In this document: positions 1-13,400 of the stretch, in pieces
Position numbering within the stretch: the first letter of the stretch is position 1
Layout of the letters: each line of letters opens with the position of its first letter
Origin: Emydura subglobosa
Lineage: Eukaryota > Chordata > Testudines > Chelidae
Assembly: GCA_007922225.1 (NCBI GenBank)
Contig: ML680086.1
Location: 5,386,259-5,450,258 of the forward strand
DNA length: 64,000 nucleotides
Reading direction: 5' to 3'
The notes under the pieces: model-generated
Databases searched by the model: none
Told to the model about the DNA's origin: nothing
What the model saw: the letters and a program-made list of their open reading frames with translations, nothing else
Position numbers and translations under genes: made by a program

Positions 1-194
1 ACTGCTAGTGCTCTGGCTCTGTTGCTCCTTTTTATATGGTCCTCCTGACCCCGATTGGCCTTTCCATCAGCCCCTCTGATTGGCTGCTCCCCTGCAGCCA
101 CCAAAGGCTGCCTGGAGGACTTCTCCTCTTCTCTTTTCTGGGGCTGAGTGGGGCAGGTCCACGAGGCCTTGAGCAGGGGGCCTGTGGACCTAGT
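1..194. other. CHD6 intron start, unclassified sequence
   Basis: GC-rich intronic sequence before the recognisable DIRS recombinase fragment. I see no feature in it. It may be part of an interspersed repeat. Confidence 0.3.
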
Positions 195-560
195 CCATCC
201 CACCACACTCAGCTTCTGCTGAAGACAAGATACTTCACTGCCTCTGTTTGGCGTGTCATGGTGTTTTACCTGCAAAGAACGAAACCCGTTAGGCAATCAC
301 CGAGGCTTTTTATTGCTAGTGCAGGTAAATCGTGTGGGCAAACCATAAACTCTCAGAGGATTTCTGAATGGGATTCAGGATGCATCCTAGGGTGCTAGTG
401 GGGAGCAAAGATCCCTCCCTCTGTGGGGGTCACAGCTCACTCCATGAGAGCACAGGCCACCTCCACAGCATCCCTACATGATATCCCGCCACAAGACATT
501 TGCAAAGTGGCCACCTGGAGTTCTATCTACATGTTCGCGATACACTACGCTTTGTTCATG
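195..560 (+). pseudogene. DIRS tyrosine recombinase, C-terminal fragment
   Basis: The translation is collinear with residues about 258-375 of the intact recombinase at 61479-62675. FYLQRTKPVRQSPRLFIA matches FYIERTRPFRKSTQLFVA. After a frameshift near 400, TAHSMRAQATS matches TAHSTRAQASS, and ICKVATWSSIYMFAIHYA matches ICRAATWSSVHTFTSHYA. The HxxR and terminal Tyr catalytic positions survive, but the N-terminal two thirds are missing and the frame is broken, so this is a relic. Confidence 0.8.
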
Positions 561-711
561 CCTTCGACGCTGATGCAGCGGTGGGATCTACAGTGCTGCA
601 AGCATCTTTGCTACCAGCTTCCTCACACCCACTTCCAGTCTGAGCACTACTTGCCAATCACCCATGTGTGGAATATACATAGTGACCAGCACTCGAAGAA
701 GAAATGGAGGT

Positions 712-1013
712 TACTTACTGTAACTGGAGGTTCTTCAAGATGTGTGGTCTCTATCTGTATTCCACTACCCACCTTCCAGCCCCTCTGCTTCATATCCTGT
801 TGGATTTGTGATTAAAAAGAGGAACTGGGGAGGCATCAGCTTGCACTGTCTCTCATACTCTCAATTGGGAGCATAAGAAGTTCTACGGTGCACGTAGAGG
901 CCAGTGGACACTGGAAGAATTTCCATACTCGGGCACATGGTGTATGTGTGTATGCATGTGTGGAGTACAGATAGGGACCACACGTCTCCAACAGCCTCCC
1001 GTTACAGTAAGTA
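712..1013. repeat. DIRS copy A terminal inverted repeat pair
   Basis: Arms 712-765 and 960-1013 are inverted copies separated by 194 nt. DIRS elements carry such internal and terminal complementary regions in place of LTRs. Arm 2 ends in gttacagtaagta, which contains a splice-donor-like GTAAGT on the CHD6 sense strand. Confidence 0.75.
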
Positions 1014-1286
1014 CTCTCTGTTTTTTGCACCCCCTGTTAATTGTGGGTGGCAGTCCGTAGTGGCTGGGTGTGAACTGGCCATCTGGGTCTGGTACCAGAT
1101 GCTGGATGTGATGATGGGCTTGGAGAGGGCTGGGTGGTGCTAGAGGTTGCCATGGCCAGAGGGCAGCATAGAGCAGAGGCGCATCCTTCTGCACTCTGTG
1201 CTAGTGGCCCGTGAAGGCATCGTGCAAAGGGAAAGGTCTACTAGGTGTTTCTGAGTACACTAGCCTCTCGCTGTCTCCCCTTGCAG

Positions 1287-1489
1287 GAGAGCTTAGTGAT
1301 TGACAGGCCCCGTGTCCGCAAGCAGACCAAGCACTACAACTCTTTTGAGGAGGATGAGCTGATGGAGTTCTCGGAGCTGGACAGTGACTCTGACGAGCGG
1401 CCCACACGCTCGCGACGCCTCAATGAGAAGACACGGCGCTACCTGCGGGCTGAGTGCTTCCGTGTGGAGAAGAACCTGCTCATATTCGG
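1287..1489 (+). CDS. CHD6: CHD6 exon (window exon 1)
   Basis: The acceptor is ctccccttgcag and the donor gtgggt begins at 1490. It encodes residues 1-67 of the fragment, starting [20 protein letters not shown], then an acidic Ser/Asp stretch and the start of the SANT-like region ([19 protein letters not shown]). It begins in phase 0 and ends in phase 2 (gg|c, Gly). This segment follows the helicase core in CHD6-9 proteins. Confidence 0.95.
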
Positions 1490-4400
1490 GTGGGTCTTAC
1501 CTGGCTCTGCTTGCCATGTGAGGTTGGGCTCTCCCCCATGGCAGCTGTGGCTCTCAGCGGCTAGGGGACACATGTTTGCTGTTGTCTGTCAGTGCCTGTT
1601 GCAGGTGGCTGCACCAGGGGCCACAAACCTGGCAGGGAGCTGCAGAGCTAGTACCCTGGCTCTGCTGCAGCAGGGGGGACTGCTGGGTGCTGTGCCACAA
1701 ACCCCATGGCTCTGGAGGAAGTGTGGTTTATGGCTAGAGTATGGGCTGGGAGTCAGGACTCCTGAGTTCTATTCCTGCCTCTGCCAGTGACCCACTGTGT
1801 GATGTTGGACAAAGCCCCCCTGTGCCTCAGTTTCTCCATCTGCAAAATGGGTCGGTACCACTTCCCTGCTTCACCGGGGCTGGCTGGGCTTGGTCCATTA
1901 GTGCCCCAGGCTCCCCATTGGAGAAGTACACTCACTTGTAGTGTTCATGGTGTGTGTTTCTGCTCCTCCAGCTGGGGGCGCTGGAAGGATATCCTGACCC
2001 ACGGGCGGTTCAAGTGGCACCTGAATGAGAAGGACATGGAGATGATTTGCCGGGCCCTCCTGGTCTATTGCGTCAAACACTACAAGGGAGATGAGAAGAT
2101 TAAGAGTTTTATCTGGGATCTGATCACTCCAACAAAGGACGGCCAGAATCAGTCCCTGCAAAATCACTCAGGTACTCCCTTTCCCGCCAGTTACTGCTCC
2201 TCTGTCAGCTGCCAGCACGCCTGGCTTCAGTGCCAGGGCTAGAAAGTTAAACTAGAATGGCTCCCAGCAGCCACACAGAGCCAAAGCTGGGCAACAAAGA
2301 ACCACTGTATGGGGGCCAAGTGGCCACAGGGCTGACTGCTCCAGAACTCTGGAGGCAATGGCAGAGGGGCTCTGTGATACAAAAAGGCAGCCCTGGCCCA
2401 GCTGAGAAGGAATCTTGGGCTGCAGAGCTAGGGCACCAGACCAACTTGAGATGCCTGTTTCCCAGGCTAGATTGTTACTTAGACCAACAAACAGGCTTGG
2501 GCCCATCAGGGATGGCGGGCAAATGTCGCCTGTGAGGCAAGTAGCAGAGTGCAGCTATGGTGGCCTCTGTTCTCAGTAATACAAAGGTGTGGCCAGTGCT
2601 GGTTGCTTGGCTCATGCCAGAGGGTTACATGCTTGGACCTGTGGTCTCTGCAGGCAGCCACACTGTAGGATGAATCTGCTCCATTCTGTAGTAGCCATCC
2701 CCTGTAGGACGCTGCATGTGTAGATCCCCCAGCACTTCATAAAAGGCAGGGAGTATCTGGGTCTTTTAGGCCTGGCTTGACAAAGCCCTGGCTGGGATGA
2801 TTTACTTGGGGTTGGTCCTGCTTTGAGCAGGGGTTGGACTAGACGTAACCTCCTGAGGTCCCTTCCAACCCTAATCTTCTATGATTGTTTCATCCCTGTG
2901 CTGCTTAGCTGGGATACTGAGACTCTAAGATAAACGAGACCTGGCCTTCTGATATATGGCAAGTAGCCAGTGTAGCCCCTTGCCTGGGCGCTGTGTGGGT
3001 GCCCAATACCCATGGGACAATGTGGCTTTAAGTTTGGCAGGCCTTTCCAGCTGGCTCCCAGCACTGGCATTCAGTAGTTCGTCACTGGTGAGCCACTCTG
3101 AAAGCTGAGGCACCTGCACCCATTTCCATTCCATGGGCCATGCCAGAGGCTGTTTGTGAAGTGGCTGTGAGCAGTGTAAAAAATGACTCTCCCATGTGTG
3201 GAGGAGAAAGCAGCCAGGCTCTGTGTGATGGATTTGAAGCCCCAGGCCCGGTCAGGAATCCGCCCATCCTCCCCACCCCCCATGCCTGGTACTGTTGGGT
3301 TTTGTTCACAGCAATCACACCTTCTCCTGGGCATGAATGACGCCATTGCCTAGTTAGTAGTGGTTAATATCATCATCTCCTGCACTCGAGCCATCTCAGC
3401 AGGATGGTGTGGGGCTGGCGGCTCATGCGTGTGCTGGTCGGCTCAAAGGAACACTGGCACACACCTCGGACGCCAGCGGGGCTGTATCGCTGGCTGTGCC
3501 TCGAGGGCCCTAGCATGGAATGGAGCAATAGTAAGAAATTAATATGGTGGCACATATGGCCTCACATTTCACCATCAAGTAATGAGCAAGCAGCATGATC
3601 TGTTGAGGGTCATTAACACCTCACTGCCACCACAGCACTAAATTTACCCCAGTTGGATTCCTAGCGAAGAGAAGCACTTAGAACCTCTCAGGCAGCTCCT
3701 AGGGAGGCGTCTGCTTGCATATGAGTTCTGGGTGTGTGGCTGGCAATGCAGGACTGAATTCCAGCCCACCTGTGCACAAGAAGTGACCCTGACACCGTGC
3801 AATGGCAGCCAAGGTAGGGAAAGGTCTGGAGAGCTGCTGAGGGGGAATTGGCCCAGTCCTGGGAGAAAGTGTGTTTGAGCTGGGGCTGTCCAGGGTCAGA
3901 GGCACTCGTGGGAGAAGTGAAACTGCAAGAACCAGTTGGAATGAAAACACAGGGAAATGTGGCCAGGACACTAATCCAGGGAACAGGCTCCAAGGACTCC
4001 TCCATCCCCACCTGCATGGCGTAAGGCTGGCTCTCTTGCATCGAAGAGGCGAGAGCTCTGTCTGGCCAGTGCTGTGGGGACGGATCAGCTTGGACCCCAT
4101 CTCAGGATCTTGAACACATTGAGGTGTCTGGACCTTATGTCTGTGCTGGGTTCTGCTCTCAGCTCCATGGGGAAGGCTGGAATACCTTTGTTGGGGCTAC
4201 ATGGAAGCTGAGTTTGAAGCCTTTGTGCGTTAGGGAAGCGCTAAGCATTGGCTGTGCACAGCAGTGCTGGGAGACGTGGATGTGCAATGGCAATGCTGAG
4301 GGTGGAGGCCAGTGTGTGTTGGGGAGGGCCGTGGCTGCCAAAAGGAAGAGGGTGGCTGGATCTGGGCCTGCTGTTGTGCAGGGGGAGGCGGAGTGTCTGG

Positions 4401-7400
4401 GAGACAGCCAGTGTTGGAGCACCTGCTCCGTCCCAGCACACAGACCTGACGTTTTTCCACAGGCCTGTATCTAACAACTTCGACGTTCAGGCTGCTTGAG
4501 AGCCTGGGCCAGCTTGTTTCAGTTCTGTGCACTGGGTTGCCGGCAGTGGTGTCCCGTACCCAGTCCTTCTAAGCCACCTCCTGCGCTCAGCACTGCCCAG
4601 TACATTTAGGTTGCTGGGAAGCTGTGGATGTGGCATAGCCTGACCTGGTCTAATGAGTGCGCCATGTAGGCAGGGCTCTGCTGTGGGATTGTGCCTAGAC
4701 AGACACCCGGGGTGTGCTGGAGACTCTGCCTGCCTTTCCTCTGCCTCCCCCACTCCCACCTGAGCTGTGGTGTGAGAGTGCAGGAGCATCACGAGGGCTG
4801 GCTTTCAGTCCTTTCAGCTGCACTGCTCCTGCCAGCCAGTGTCTGTGTTCTGTCTGATCCAGCACATTTATCAGATGCCCATCAGGGTGTTATCTGGTCT
4901 GCAGCAGTGCCATTCATGCACTTCTTCTCACTGTTGCAGGGTTGTCAGCCCCAGTACCCAGGGGCAGGAAGGGAAAGAAGACAAAGAACCAGATGCTGCT
5001 CCCTGAGATAAAGAACGCAGACTGGCTGGCCAGCTGCAACCCTGAGATAGTTCTGCATGATGACAGCTACAAAAAGCACCTGAAACAGCACTGCAACAAG
5101 TAAGTGTGAGCGCCCTGCCCCTCCCTGCCCTGTGGGACTATGGCGCTCACTCCCATGCTGTGCGTCCCACCCTGGGCCCAGAGGGAGGCCACGTGCCCCC
5201 AACTGACACCATGCCCTGGGCTGCAGCACAGCATCTGGAGAGGAAGGGGCAGCACACACCCAGGCAGTCAGCATGGAGGGGCCAGTGGGGTTTTTGGGTC
5301 GGTGCCCACTGGCGTTGTCAGAACCTGGGAAGTTTTTGCCATGCTGTAAAGTGCTCTTTACATGCCAGCAGTCGCGGCCCTGCGTAGCTCTCTCACCTAC
5401 CTGCACTTGGTACACCGCATTTGCCCTGTGGCTCAGCTGATGTACGGGATACTTCCTTATTTGTCAGAGCTGGCTGCAGTCAGGTGCTCTCTGTCTGGCT
5501 TGGAAAGCAGGGGGTGGTCAGATGCCTAAGCCCACATGGTGGCACCAACATAAAACTGCAGACTTGTGCATTTAGTGGTAGCTGCTAATTCTTTCTAGTG
5601 GGACAGGGCGGTGCAGTTAAAAAGAGAAGGCATCTTAGACACCACAGGGTAGGCCTGGAGGGGGATGGCTTTCGGGGCTCAGTGGGGCAGAGCCTGGAGG
5701 GGGACGGCTCTTGGTGCCTGGTAGGGCGGAGCCTGAAGGGGGATGGGGTGCCCAGCAGGAACAGCTGTTTGCAGAGGAGACATGAGAGGCATTTTAACAA
5801 GCAGTAACCCAGAGCTGTTTCCACCCCGGTTCATTTGTCATCAGGACGTGGAGTTGAGGTAACCCGTGTCCTTTCTTCCCCGCTCGCCGAGGATTCTACA
5901 TCCCCAGCTCCCATCAAGAGCTCTCCCAGCCATGAGCCCCCTCCCTCACTGGGTTAGGAGTGAGGTGGGCAGTTCGGCTGTGTGGGCAGGTACCCAGCCT
6001 GACAATTCCCTACCCCCAGTGGTGATTTAAGCCTGCTTGATTTCAGGGTTATCGAGACGAGATCTATGAGGCCTAGGCAGTGGGGATCAGGCACACAGCC
6101 TACTGAGCTCATGAAGGAACCTCTTCCCTGCTGGCCTAAGTCGTTTTTCCCCTGTGGATGGGGCCTGCCCTGTCCCTATGTTCTAGCTGCCTCAGGTCTC
6201 CCCTCTCGAGCCCCAGGGGCTGGGTGCTGTGTCACAGAGCTGCAAGTGCCTGTTGTGCGAGGAGCAGCCAAGGATGGGCAAAGCTGCTGCTATGCCTGCA
6301 CTCGGCTTTCGGTGGCTTTGTCATGAGAAGAGAAGCAGCTCGCCATGTCTCTCCTGATGTGTAACCACACGGCTGCAGGCGCGGGCAGTGATCCCCACTG
6401 CTCCATGCTGGCTTACAGACCAGCTGGCCCAAAAACACTGAGCCCCGGCGGTGCAGGCTGTGTCGCTGTGCGTTGGGGCTATGCCATGCTGGATCCAGCC
6501 CAGTGCTCTGTACTGACTTACCCTTTCCTTTGGCAGGGTGCTGCTGCGGGTACGAATGCTTTACTACCTGAAAGCTGAAGTGCTGGGGGAGGCGGCTGAC
6601 AAAGCCTTCGAAGGGACCCCTGCCAGGTATGATGGTGGATCGCTTTACATGCACAACTGCGGAGTTTCAGCTACCGAGACGTTTGGCTGCCGCGCTGCTG
6701 CTCTCTGGGGAGCCCCTGCTTGCTCTGGGCTGGCATTGGGGGAGCTGCCCAGCTGCTGTCCAGCTGAAGGACACCAGTGGCACCGGGCCAGCATGAGTCA
6801 GTCACCTCACAGCATCTGAAGCCAAATCCTGCAGTTCTCACTCAGGCAAAACTCCTGTTCCCTTTGATGGTGGCTCTGCCTGAGTTCAGACTGCAGGGTT
6901 GGGCCCCAGAGCCTGGGCTCAGCAGAGGGCAGACAAGGCCCAGGGTGTTTTCTCTGAGCGATTCTTGCAGTTTAGAAAGCTCCCTCTGTAGTGGAGCTGA
7001 GGGGTCAGAGAGCAGGCTCCTTTGACCAAGAGATAGGAGCTCTGCAAAGATATGTGCACATACATGTACACATAGGTATGCATGCAGAGGCTCCCGCAGA
7101 CGCGATCCCCAGAGATGCACACACAAACGTGTGCAGGGGCATGTTAATTTGAAGCTTGATTGGCTGGAATGACTCCACCTGCTAGTGCAGGGGCCGGGGC
7201 CAACCCTGTCATCCTCAGCACACTGGTAATCAGGAGATGTCCCCACAGGGCAGCCCAACAGTTTCCCCTTGAATCTGAAGCGATAGCCCCTAGTTAGTAC
7301 TGACCCTCGCCTTGCACCCAAGCCTGCCTGCTCAGACCAGAATGGAGCACTGCATGCTGGGACCTGCATTCTCTCCCTCTGCTCTGCCATGACTGCAACT

Positions 7401-10400
7401 CTCTGGCTCCTGAAGTCCCGCAAGGGATGGTGGGTTGAGCAAAGCATGGGAATTGTTAATTCGCAGTGGCAGAGAGAGCCTGCTGCAGAAATCCAGCTCC
7501 CATGATGTTCGAGGAGAGCCAGATTTGCTGAGCTGACTAAGCCTAATCCTTTATCGAAACCCTCCTGTTGCCCATCTCAGCAGAGGCTGAGCTTTGCCAC
7601 AGTGCCCCTGTGCCCACACCGGTGCAGTCAGTCCGTGTCCCAGTGGCTCTCTGACAGGAGGCCAGGGAGAGTGCTGCCTGCCATCCTGGAGGCAAGGTGC
7701 ACTCCAGAAGATAGCTCCTTTGCCTTGCTCTTGCTCTGTTGGTGGCTGGTAGCTTTAGGGAAAGCTTTCCCCAGCCTTCAAGCAGATGCCATTCTAATCA
7801 GCCTGGCTGGGTTGGATGGGTGTGGTCCAGCCATGCCCATCACCCCTGTCGCACAGGAGGGTCCCATGATACTGGTGTGTGCAAGGGAGGCCATCAGCAG
7901 GACTCTGCTAGCGCAGTAACAGGCCAGATTGTGGCCATGGCTGCTGCATGTCCCCTTTGCGTCCTGCGAGCTCACACGCAGCGGAAGGCAGGACCTGACC
8001 CAGTGTCTCTGGAGAAGCAATCACCAGAGCACTGTGGAGAGAGAAGGTCAGTCCCCATCTCTCCCAGCGTTGCTGGATCCTGAGTCCACTTAGCTGTCTG
8101 CAGGAGCAGGGGTTCCTGGGGAGTCTGGAGCAGGATGCATTCATGGCCTGTCCCTCTCAGGGAGCTGGACGTGCTGCTGCCGGACATCGACTACGTGGAG
8201 ATCCCGGTGGACTGGTGGAATGCGGAGGCTGATAAATCGCTGCTTATTGGAGTTTTCAAACACGGTATTGCCCTGACTGAGTGCTGAGCCCCACCCCTGT
8301 GTGCTGGGGTGCTCACACTGCCCTAGCAAGGAGCCAGGAGCATCTGCCAAGCTCAGAGCATCAGGCCGATGTTCCAGACCCCTCCCCAGGGGGAGCGAAT
8401 GGAATGTCACACATGGGACCCCTCCAGCGAGGAGCCCCAGGAAGCCGCATGTTTTTGCTGCACATTGAAAGGGCCGTGACCCAGCAGTGCTGAGCACTCG
8501 TCCTGCGCATCCACACTGGGCCAGTGCACCTGGGGGCCCGGCTGCAGTTAAAGCGCCTGGGGCTGTAGCGCCATTGGCTCTCCCCAGCTGCGCGGAGGTG
8601 GGTCATGCCCCTTGGAATGACGCCCTCTAGTGCTGCAGGAGGCCAGGCGCGTGACTAAGTAGAGGCGCTCCAGCACCTGTGTTGGCAGGTGCTGGGCTGC
8701 CACAGAGCGTGGCCACATCAAACCAAGTGCCTGACACAGACTGGGGGTAGCATCCACATTCTTGACCAAATTCTATTTCAGCTTAATACATTCTGCCTCT
8801 TTAAACTCTACTTGCAATTTCCATTGGAGACAGGAGTCTTCACTTCCTGTCCTAAACTGCTGGGCTAAGCTGGTGCTGTGTTCTATCCCAAAAGTGGTTG
8901 TGTCTCTGGGGCAGACAGGTTGATTCCTGTGTCTCTATCTCCCACACAGAAGGGTTGTAGATTAAGCAGCTGCCGTCTGTGAAGGACTTTGGATGCTTTG
9001 GGTGAAACTTGCTATTGAGGGGCCAGATGGCAAGGTCCTCACTCCAGAGTCAGGTGCACTCAGGCAGGCCCCATTGGCACGGCCAGAGTTTTACCAAAGC
9101 AGGTCCTTGGGGGCCTGGCCCCTGGTTATGACATGTTATCCTGTTTAATGTCAGCTGTGCTGTTGCCAGGTTACGAGAGGTACAATGCCATGCGAGCAGA
9201 CCCGGCACTGTGCTTCCTGGAGAAGGTGGGCATGCCAGATGAGAAGCTGCTGTCTGCGGAGCAGGGCGTCAGCGAAGGGGCACAGGATACTGCAGAAAGG
9301 TGGGCAGGATGGGGGCTGGGGACTGGCCAGCTCCCAGGGGCAGCAAGAAGCAGGACCAGCATCATGTTGTGTTCTGGGAGTGGGCATCAGAATGGAGTGA
9401 GAGCAAAGAGCAGGGTAAGCTGGCAGCCCAGGAGTGTGCCTGTGCCCCAGTGTAAGTGCATGCAGGGCAATGCCAGTGTCTGCTGGGCATAAGCATGTAT
9501 GATATTGGGAGAAGGCAGGCGGGTGAATTCCCTCATGGGGCCAGGGAGGTGCCTATGTCACTCCCACTCACCAAGGTGCAGGTTCTCCCACCTTGCCGGG
9601 GTACTGACATGCAAGCCCCCTCGAAGCTGTGCTGTGCTTTGGTGAGTGGCTCGTTGGCTGGTTGGCTGATCAGAGAGGTCACAGCCCCCAGTTGCAGGAA
9701 ATGGGGAAAGAAGTGCTGGCTGGCTGACGTGCTGCAGCGGGAGGAACGGTGGGTGCCTGTTCCCCGAGAGGCAGCGCATGTCACCAGAGAGATGAGTCCC
9801 CGAGAATCGCAGAGCTGAACCCTGGAGCCGGCCCTGCGCTGCTTGGATTGGGGCTAGGTTGTTGGTAGCTTTGCACATATAAAGGTTGAGAATGCCTGTC
9901 AGTCCCAACGTACTGAATGTCAGTTCCTCCTACAGGCAGAGATCAGGGGAGCAGGTCCACACTCGGGCATATGCAACAGGCTCGCTGAGCCAGGGCCCAA
10001 TGGGGAGGGCAGCCAGCGAGTCCCCTGCTGCATGCGGTGTGACGCTGAGGTAGATGGCTCTCACCCTGCAGATGCAGGGGCATTGCAGGGGTGGGCAGAG
10101 GTGAAGTGGGGCTGCCAGGGTTAATACTGTCGGGCTGTTTTGTCTAGAGGAAACGTGGAGAAAGAAGAGAACAGCAGAGACAGAGTCGAGGGGCTGCCAA
10201 AGCAGGAGGTGAGTGGGGTCCCCGCAGCCGGGAGCAGCTCCCTAGCACCAGCCAGGCCTGCCCCTGCTGGCCTCAGGATGCATCTGGCCTTCTGCCATCG
10301 GCTAAGGAAAGAGCAGCAGGCCAGTCCCCCACCTCCCCATCATGGCTGAGCTGGTTTTCTGGTAGTGGGGCTCAGCAGGGACAACTGTTGGAGGGTGCTG

Positions 10401-13400
10401 GTGCTCAGATGGTCAGTGACTACGCTCCCAGCAGCATCCTGAGTTACAGCACTGCATGGGAACGGGTTGCTGTCCTGAGGAAATCCCCCACTGCGGGATC
10501 CTGGGTGCTGGTTGCTAGTTGGCTGATTCTGCCTCTGCAGTGCTCTGGATGTGCCCGGGATGGCCAGTCAGCATAGATCTCTCTGCCAAGTCGAGCTCCG
10601 CCCCCATTTGGTTAAGGACTGTTATGGTAAATGCTAGGACTGGTTCTTCCCATGGGGCTGGGATAGGAGCCCTTCAGGGCAACCCAGGGAGGAGCCTGAT
10701 TATCAGTAGGATAAGACTGATTATCAGTCTCGGGCACCTCCACTGTCCCCAGCCCTGCAGTGTCTTCATAGTGTGCTGGTTGCCAGGGCAGCCTGCCCAC
10801 CTCCTTTCCCCAGCATGGCACCTAGCCTGGCCCAGGGCAGCCCGGCCCAGGGCAGCCCAGCCTCCACGGCCTGGCACCCAGGGGAGGAGACAAAGGAGGG
10901 AGGCAGCAGGCTGAGAACCTGGGCCCAGCAGACACTGCAGCAATGCACACGCCACTTGTTTGACTTGGCTCCACAGAGGCTGCAGCTTGTGGCACACTGA
11001 GAAGCTTCCTCTTAAAAGGACCTGGGGCAGCAGCCCTCCACTCTCCCCAGTATCTGCATTAGCCGTGCTGTGCTCTCCCTCTGTAGCTTTAAATCCATGC
11101 TGCTGGGTCTGCCTTTCTCCAGGTAACTCCACCCCCTGCGCCCCCAACTCCCTGGGAAATGTGACTTGTGCCGAGTAGGATTGTCCAGGATTCCCAGCAC
11201 AGGACCATTCCCACAGCCCCTTTGCCTGTGTCCAGTGTAGCTTGGTCGTAGAAGGCCTGAGCGATGGGGCTGCCCCTTGCCCTGGTCGATAATCCCCCAG
11301 CCTGGTACTGCTTACACACAGCCAGCTTTCTCTGAGACCTCCTCCGAGCTACCCCCTTGTACCACCCCGGCTGCACTGCTCCCAGCGGTGCTCCACTGCT
11401 GTCACCTCCGCCTGCTGCTTTGGGCGCCATTCAGCCGAGTTGCAACGAGCTGTCCATCTCCCCAGGAAATGGCCCTTGCAGTCTCTGAGCATGTTCGTTG
11501 CTCACATCTGAGCCCACCCCACCCCCCAGTTTGCACCTGTCGCCCTGGCGTTGACATGCCCAGAACAGAGCGTAGGATTCCAGGCACAGCCTTGCCACGG
11601 CCCTATAGAGCTGGCTCTTTCCTGCCCATGGGGAGGTGCCGCCGGGGTGTCTGTGCTTGCTCTTTCTCTAGACAGTCCTAGCTTGGCGGGGGTGGGTGCA
11701 GCTCCAGCAGTGGCAGCCCATAGGCAGACAGCGCGACAGAGTTAAAGCCTCCTGTCGGTCAGGGCTTGGCCAGGATGGTAACATGCCTCATTATCCCACT
11801 GTTGTTTCCACCACTGCTGCTTCTAGGGGAGCTCGGCCATGGGGTATTGTCCTTTCTGGCTCGTTTGCCCCAGCAAGCCCCAAACCTTCTTCCCTGCACC
11901 ATGAGCCCGTCCGTCTGCAGGATCCGTCTTCTCCCTTCTGTCAGAGGGCTCTGAGACAGCACCTAAGTCACTAGCTCCACGCTTTTTCCCAGGGCCCACA
12001 GGGACACCCAATCTACCAGACTCTTCTTTGTTCCCATGAGTTCCTGGAGGCGGCCCCCCCCCTTAGTGTAGGGTAGGTGGGCCCCAGAGCAAGGTGCAGC
12101 ATCCTGGGCCTGTCTGCCCTCTCTGTGCTGGTGGGCCAGAGTCACTCCCTCTCTTCCTGGGGGCTCCGTGGGAGTGCTGGGCTCTTCACAGCAGCTGAGC
12201 TCAGCGCTGCTCTGGGTTGCTCTCCGGCTAGGGCAGAACACGTGTTGTGGGGTCAGTGGTTCCCTCCTGACCATGAGTCCACTGGAACACCCCAGAGCGA
12301 CACAGGGGCGCTCACAGTCACATGGCCTTCCCAGGCTGAGGCCAGCATAGGAGAGCGTTGGCAGTGACGTGACAGTGGCTCCCTCCAGCCAGAGGATGAG
12401 GAGCTCCCATTGCTGGATGGGCTAATGGCACTAGGGCCATTGGCTAGCTGCCCTTGAGCTCAGCACGGCACACAGCTGTGCCTGCAGACACTGCAGCTAG
12501 CAAGACACTGCCTGTGCTGAAAGACAGGTGGAAGATCAACAGCACGGACAGTGCTAGGCCAACACTGAACTCGGAGATCTTCCAGCAGGAGGGATGCAGG
12601 GATTGGGAGCAGATGAGCATGTGGTTGGTTGGTTGGTTCCTTTCGACACCTGCTCCTGGGGAGGTGGGCAGGTGCTCTCCTCTCAGGGGTGGATTTTGAT
12701 GGCCTGGGTCGTCTTATTCCTGCAGGAGATTCAGAATTTGTGTGGAGAAGTTGCTGAGAAGCGAGACGACAATGTGGCAGGTGAGGCTGTGCCTTCTGGA
12801 CGGCTTGTTCTGCATCTGTGTGGCACCTCATGCAGGGGCCCTGCCCTGTATTTGGGGTTGCTAGGCACTGCAATAATAGGAGTCAGCAGGAAGGCAGCTG
12901 TACAAGTCATCTCTGCTGCTATCATGGACCTGTCCAACAAGGACCGTGTGTTCTTAAGCAGCCAGCGGGTGCCTCTGTGGGGCGCAGGGTGCAGCTGTGG
13001 AGACTTGCTGCTCAGGAGCCCTGGGTAACACGACCTTTTTCTTCTGGAAGCACTGATCAAGCCCGATCCCAGGGAAGGAATTACCCCCTTGTGCAGGAGG
13101 CACCGGGCAGGGGCAAGGGCAGGGTCTTCCCTTGGATGCACGTGAGTTCAGTGGGGGAGTGAACACTGGCACTTGGGCATTTTGCCTCCCATCCGAATCG
13201 CTCACCCAATCCTGCTGCCTGCATTCCAACTGGAAATAATTCCCATGTGAAAGAGTCTGTTCCCCACCTACCGCTACTGATTGAAACCCCAAATGCAAAC
13301 TTTCTGTTGTGCCAAGGGGGCTGGCCAGGTGGCAGGGTTGCCCCATAGCCCAGCTCAGGCATAGCAGAGGAGAGGTGCATGTGTGCATGACACAGGTGCT

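Larger units (their letters stand above)
195..1013 (+). mobile_element. DIRS-type retroelement, 3' end only (copy A)
   Basis: A 5'-truncated DIRS element in a CHD6 intron, same strand as the gene. About 195-560 encodes the C-terminal part of a tyrosine recombinase and about 660-1013 is the fold-back terminus. Arm 712-765 is the inverted complement of 960-1013 (54 nt, roughly 8-10 mismatches). A direct repeat (catgtgtgga...) occurs at about 663 and 953. The terminal sequence differs from those of copies B and C, so it belongs to a different DIRS subfamily. Confidence 0.8.

Noticed and set aside
836..1194. Open frames on the minus strand across the DIRS copy A terminus
   Set aside because: They are shadows of the inverted-repeat arms, not proteins.
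5598..5807. Repetitive Gly/Asp-rich open frame
   Set aside because: Produced by the 39-bp minisatellite, whose unit is a multiple of three.
6842..7447. 201-codon open frame on the minus strand in a CHD6 intron
   Set aside because: Composition is that of GC-rich intron, with no domain, no conserved motif and no promoter evidence.
8985..9020. SINE tail-like text (gaaggactttggatgctttg)
   Set aside because: Too short and no other part of a SINE is seen nearby.
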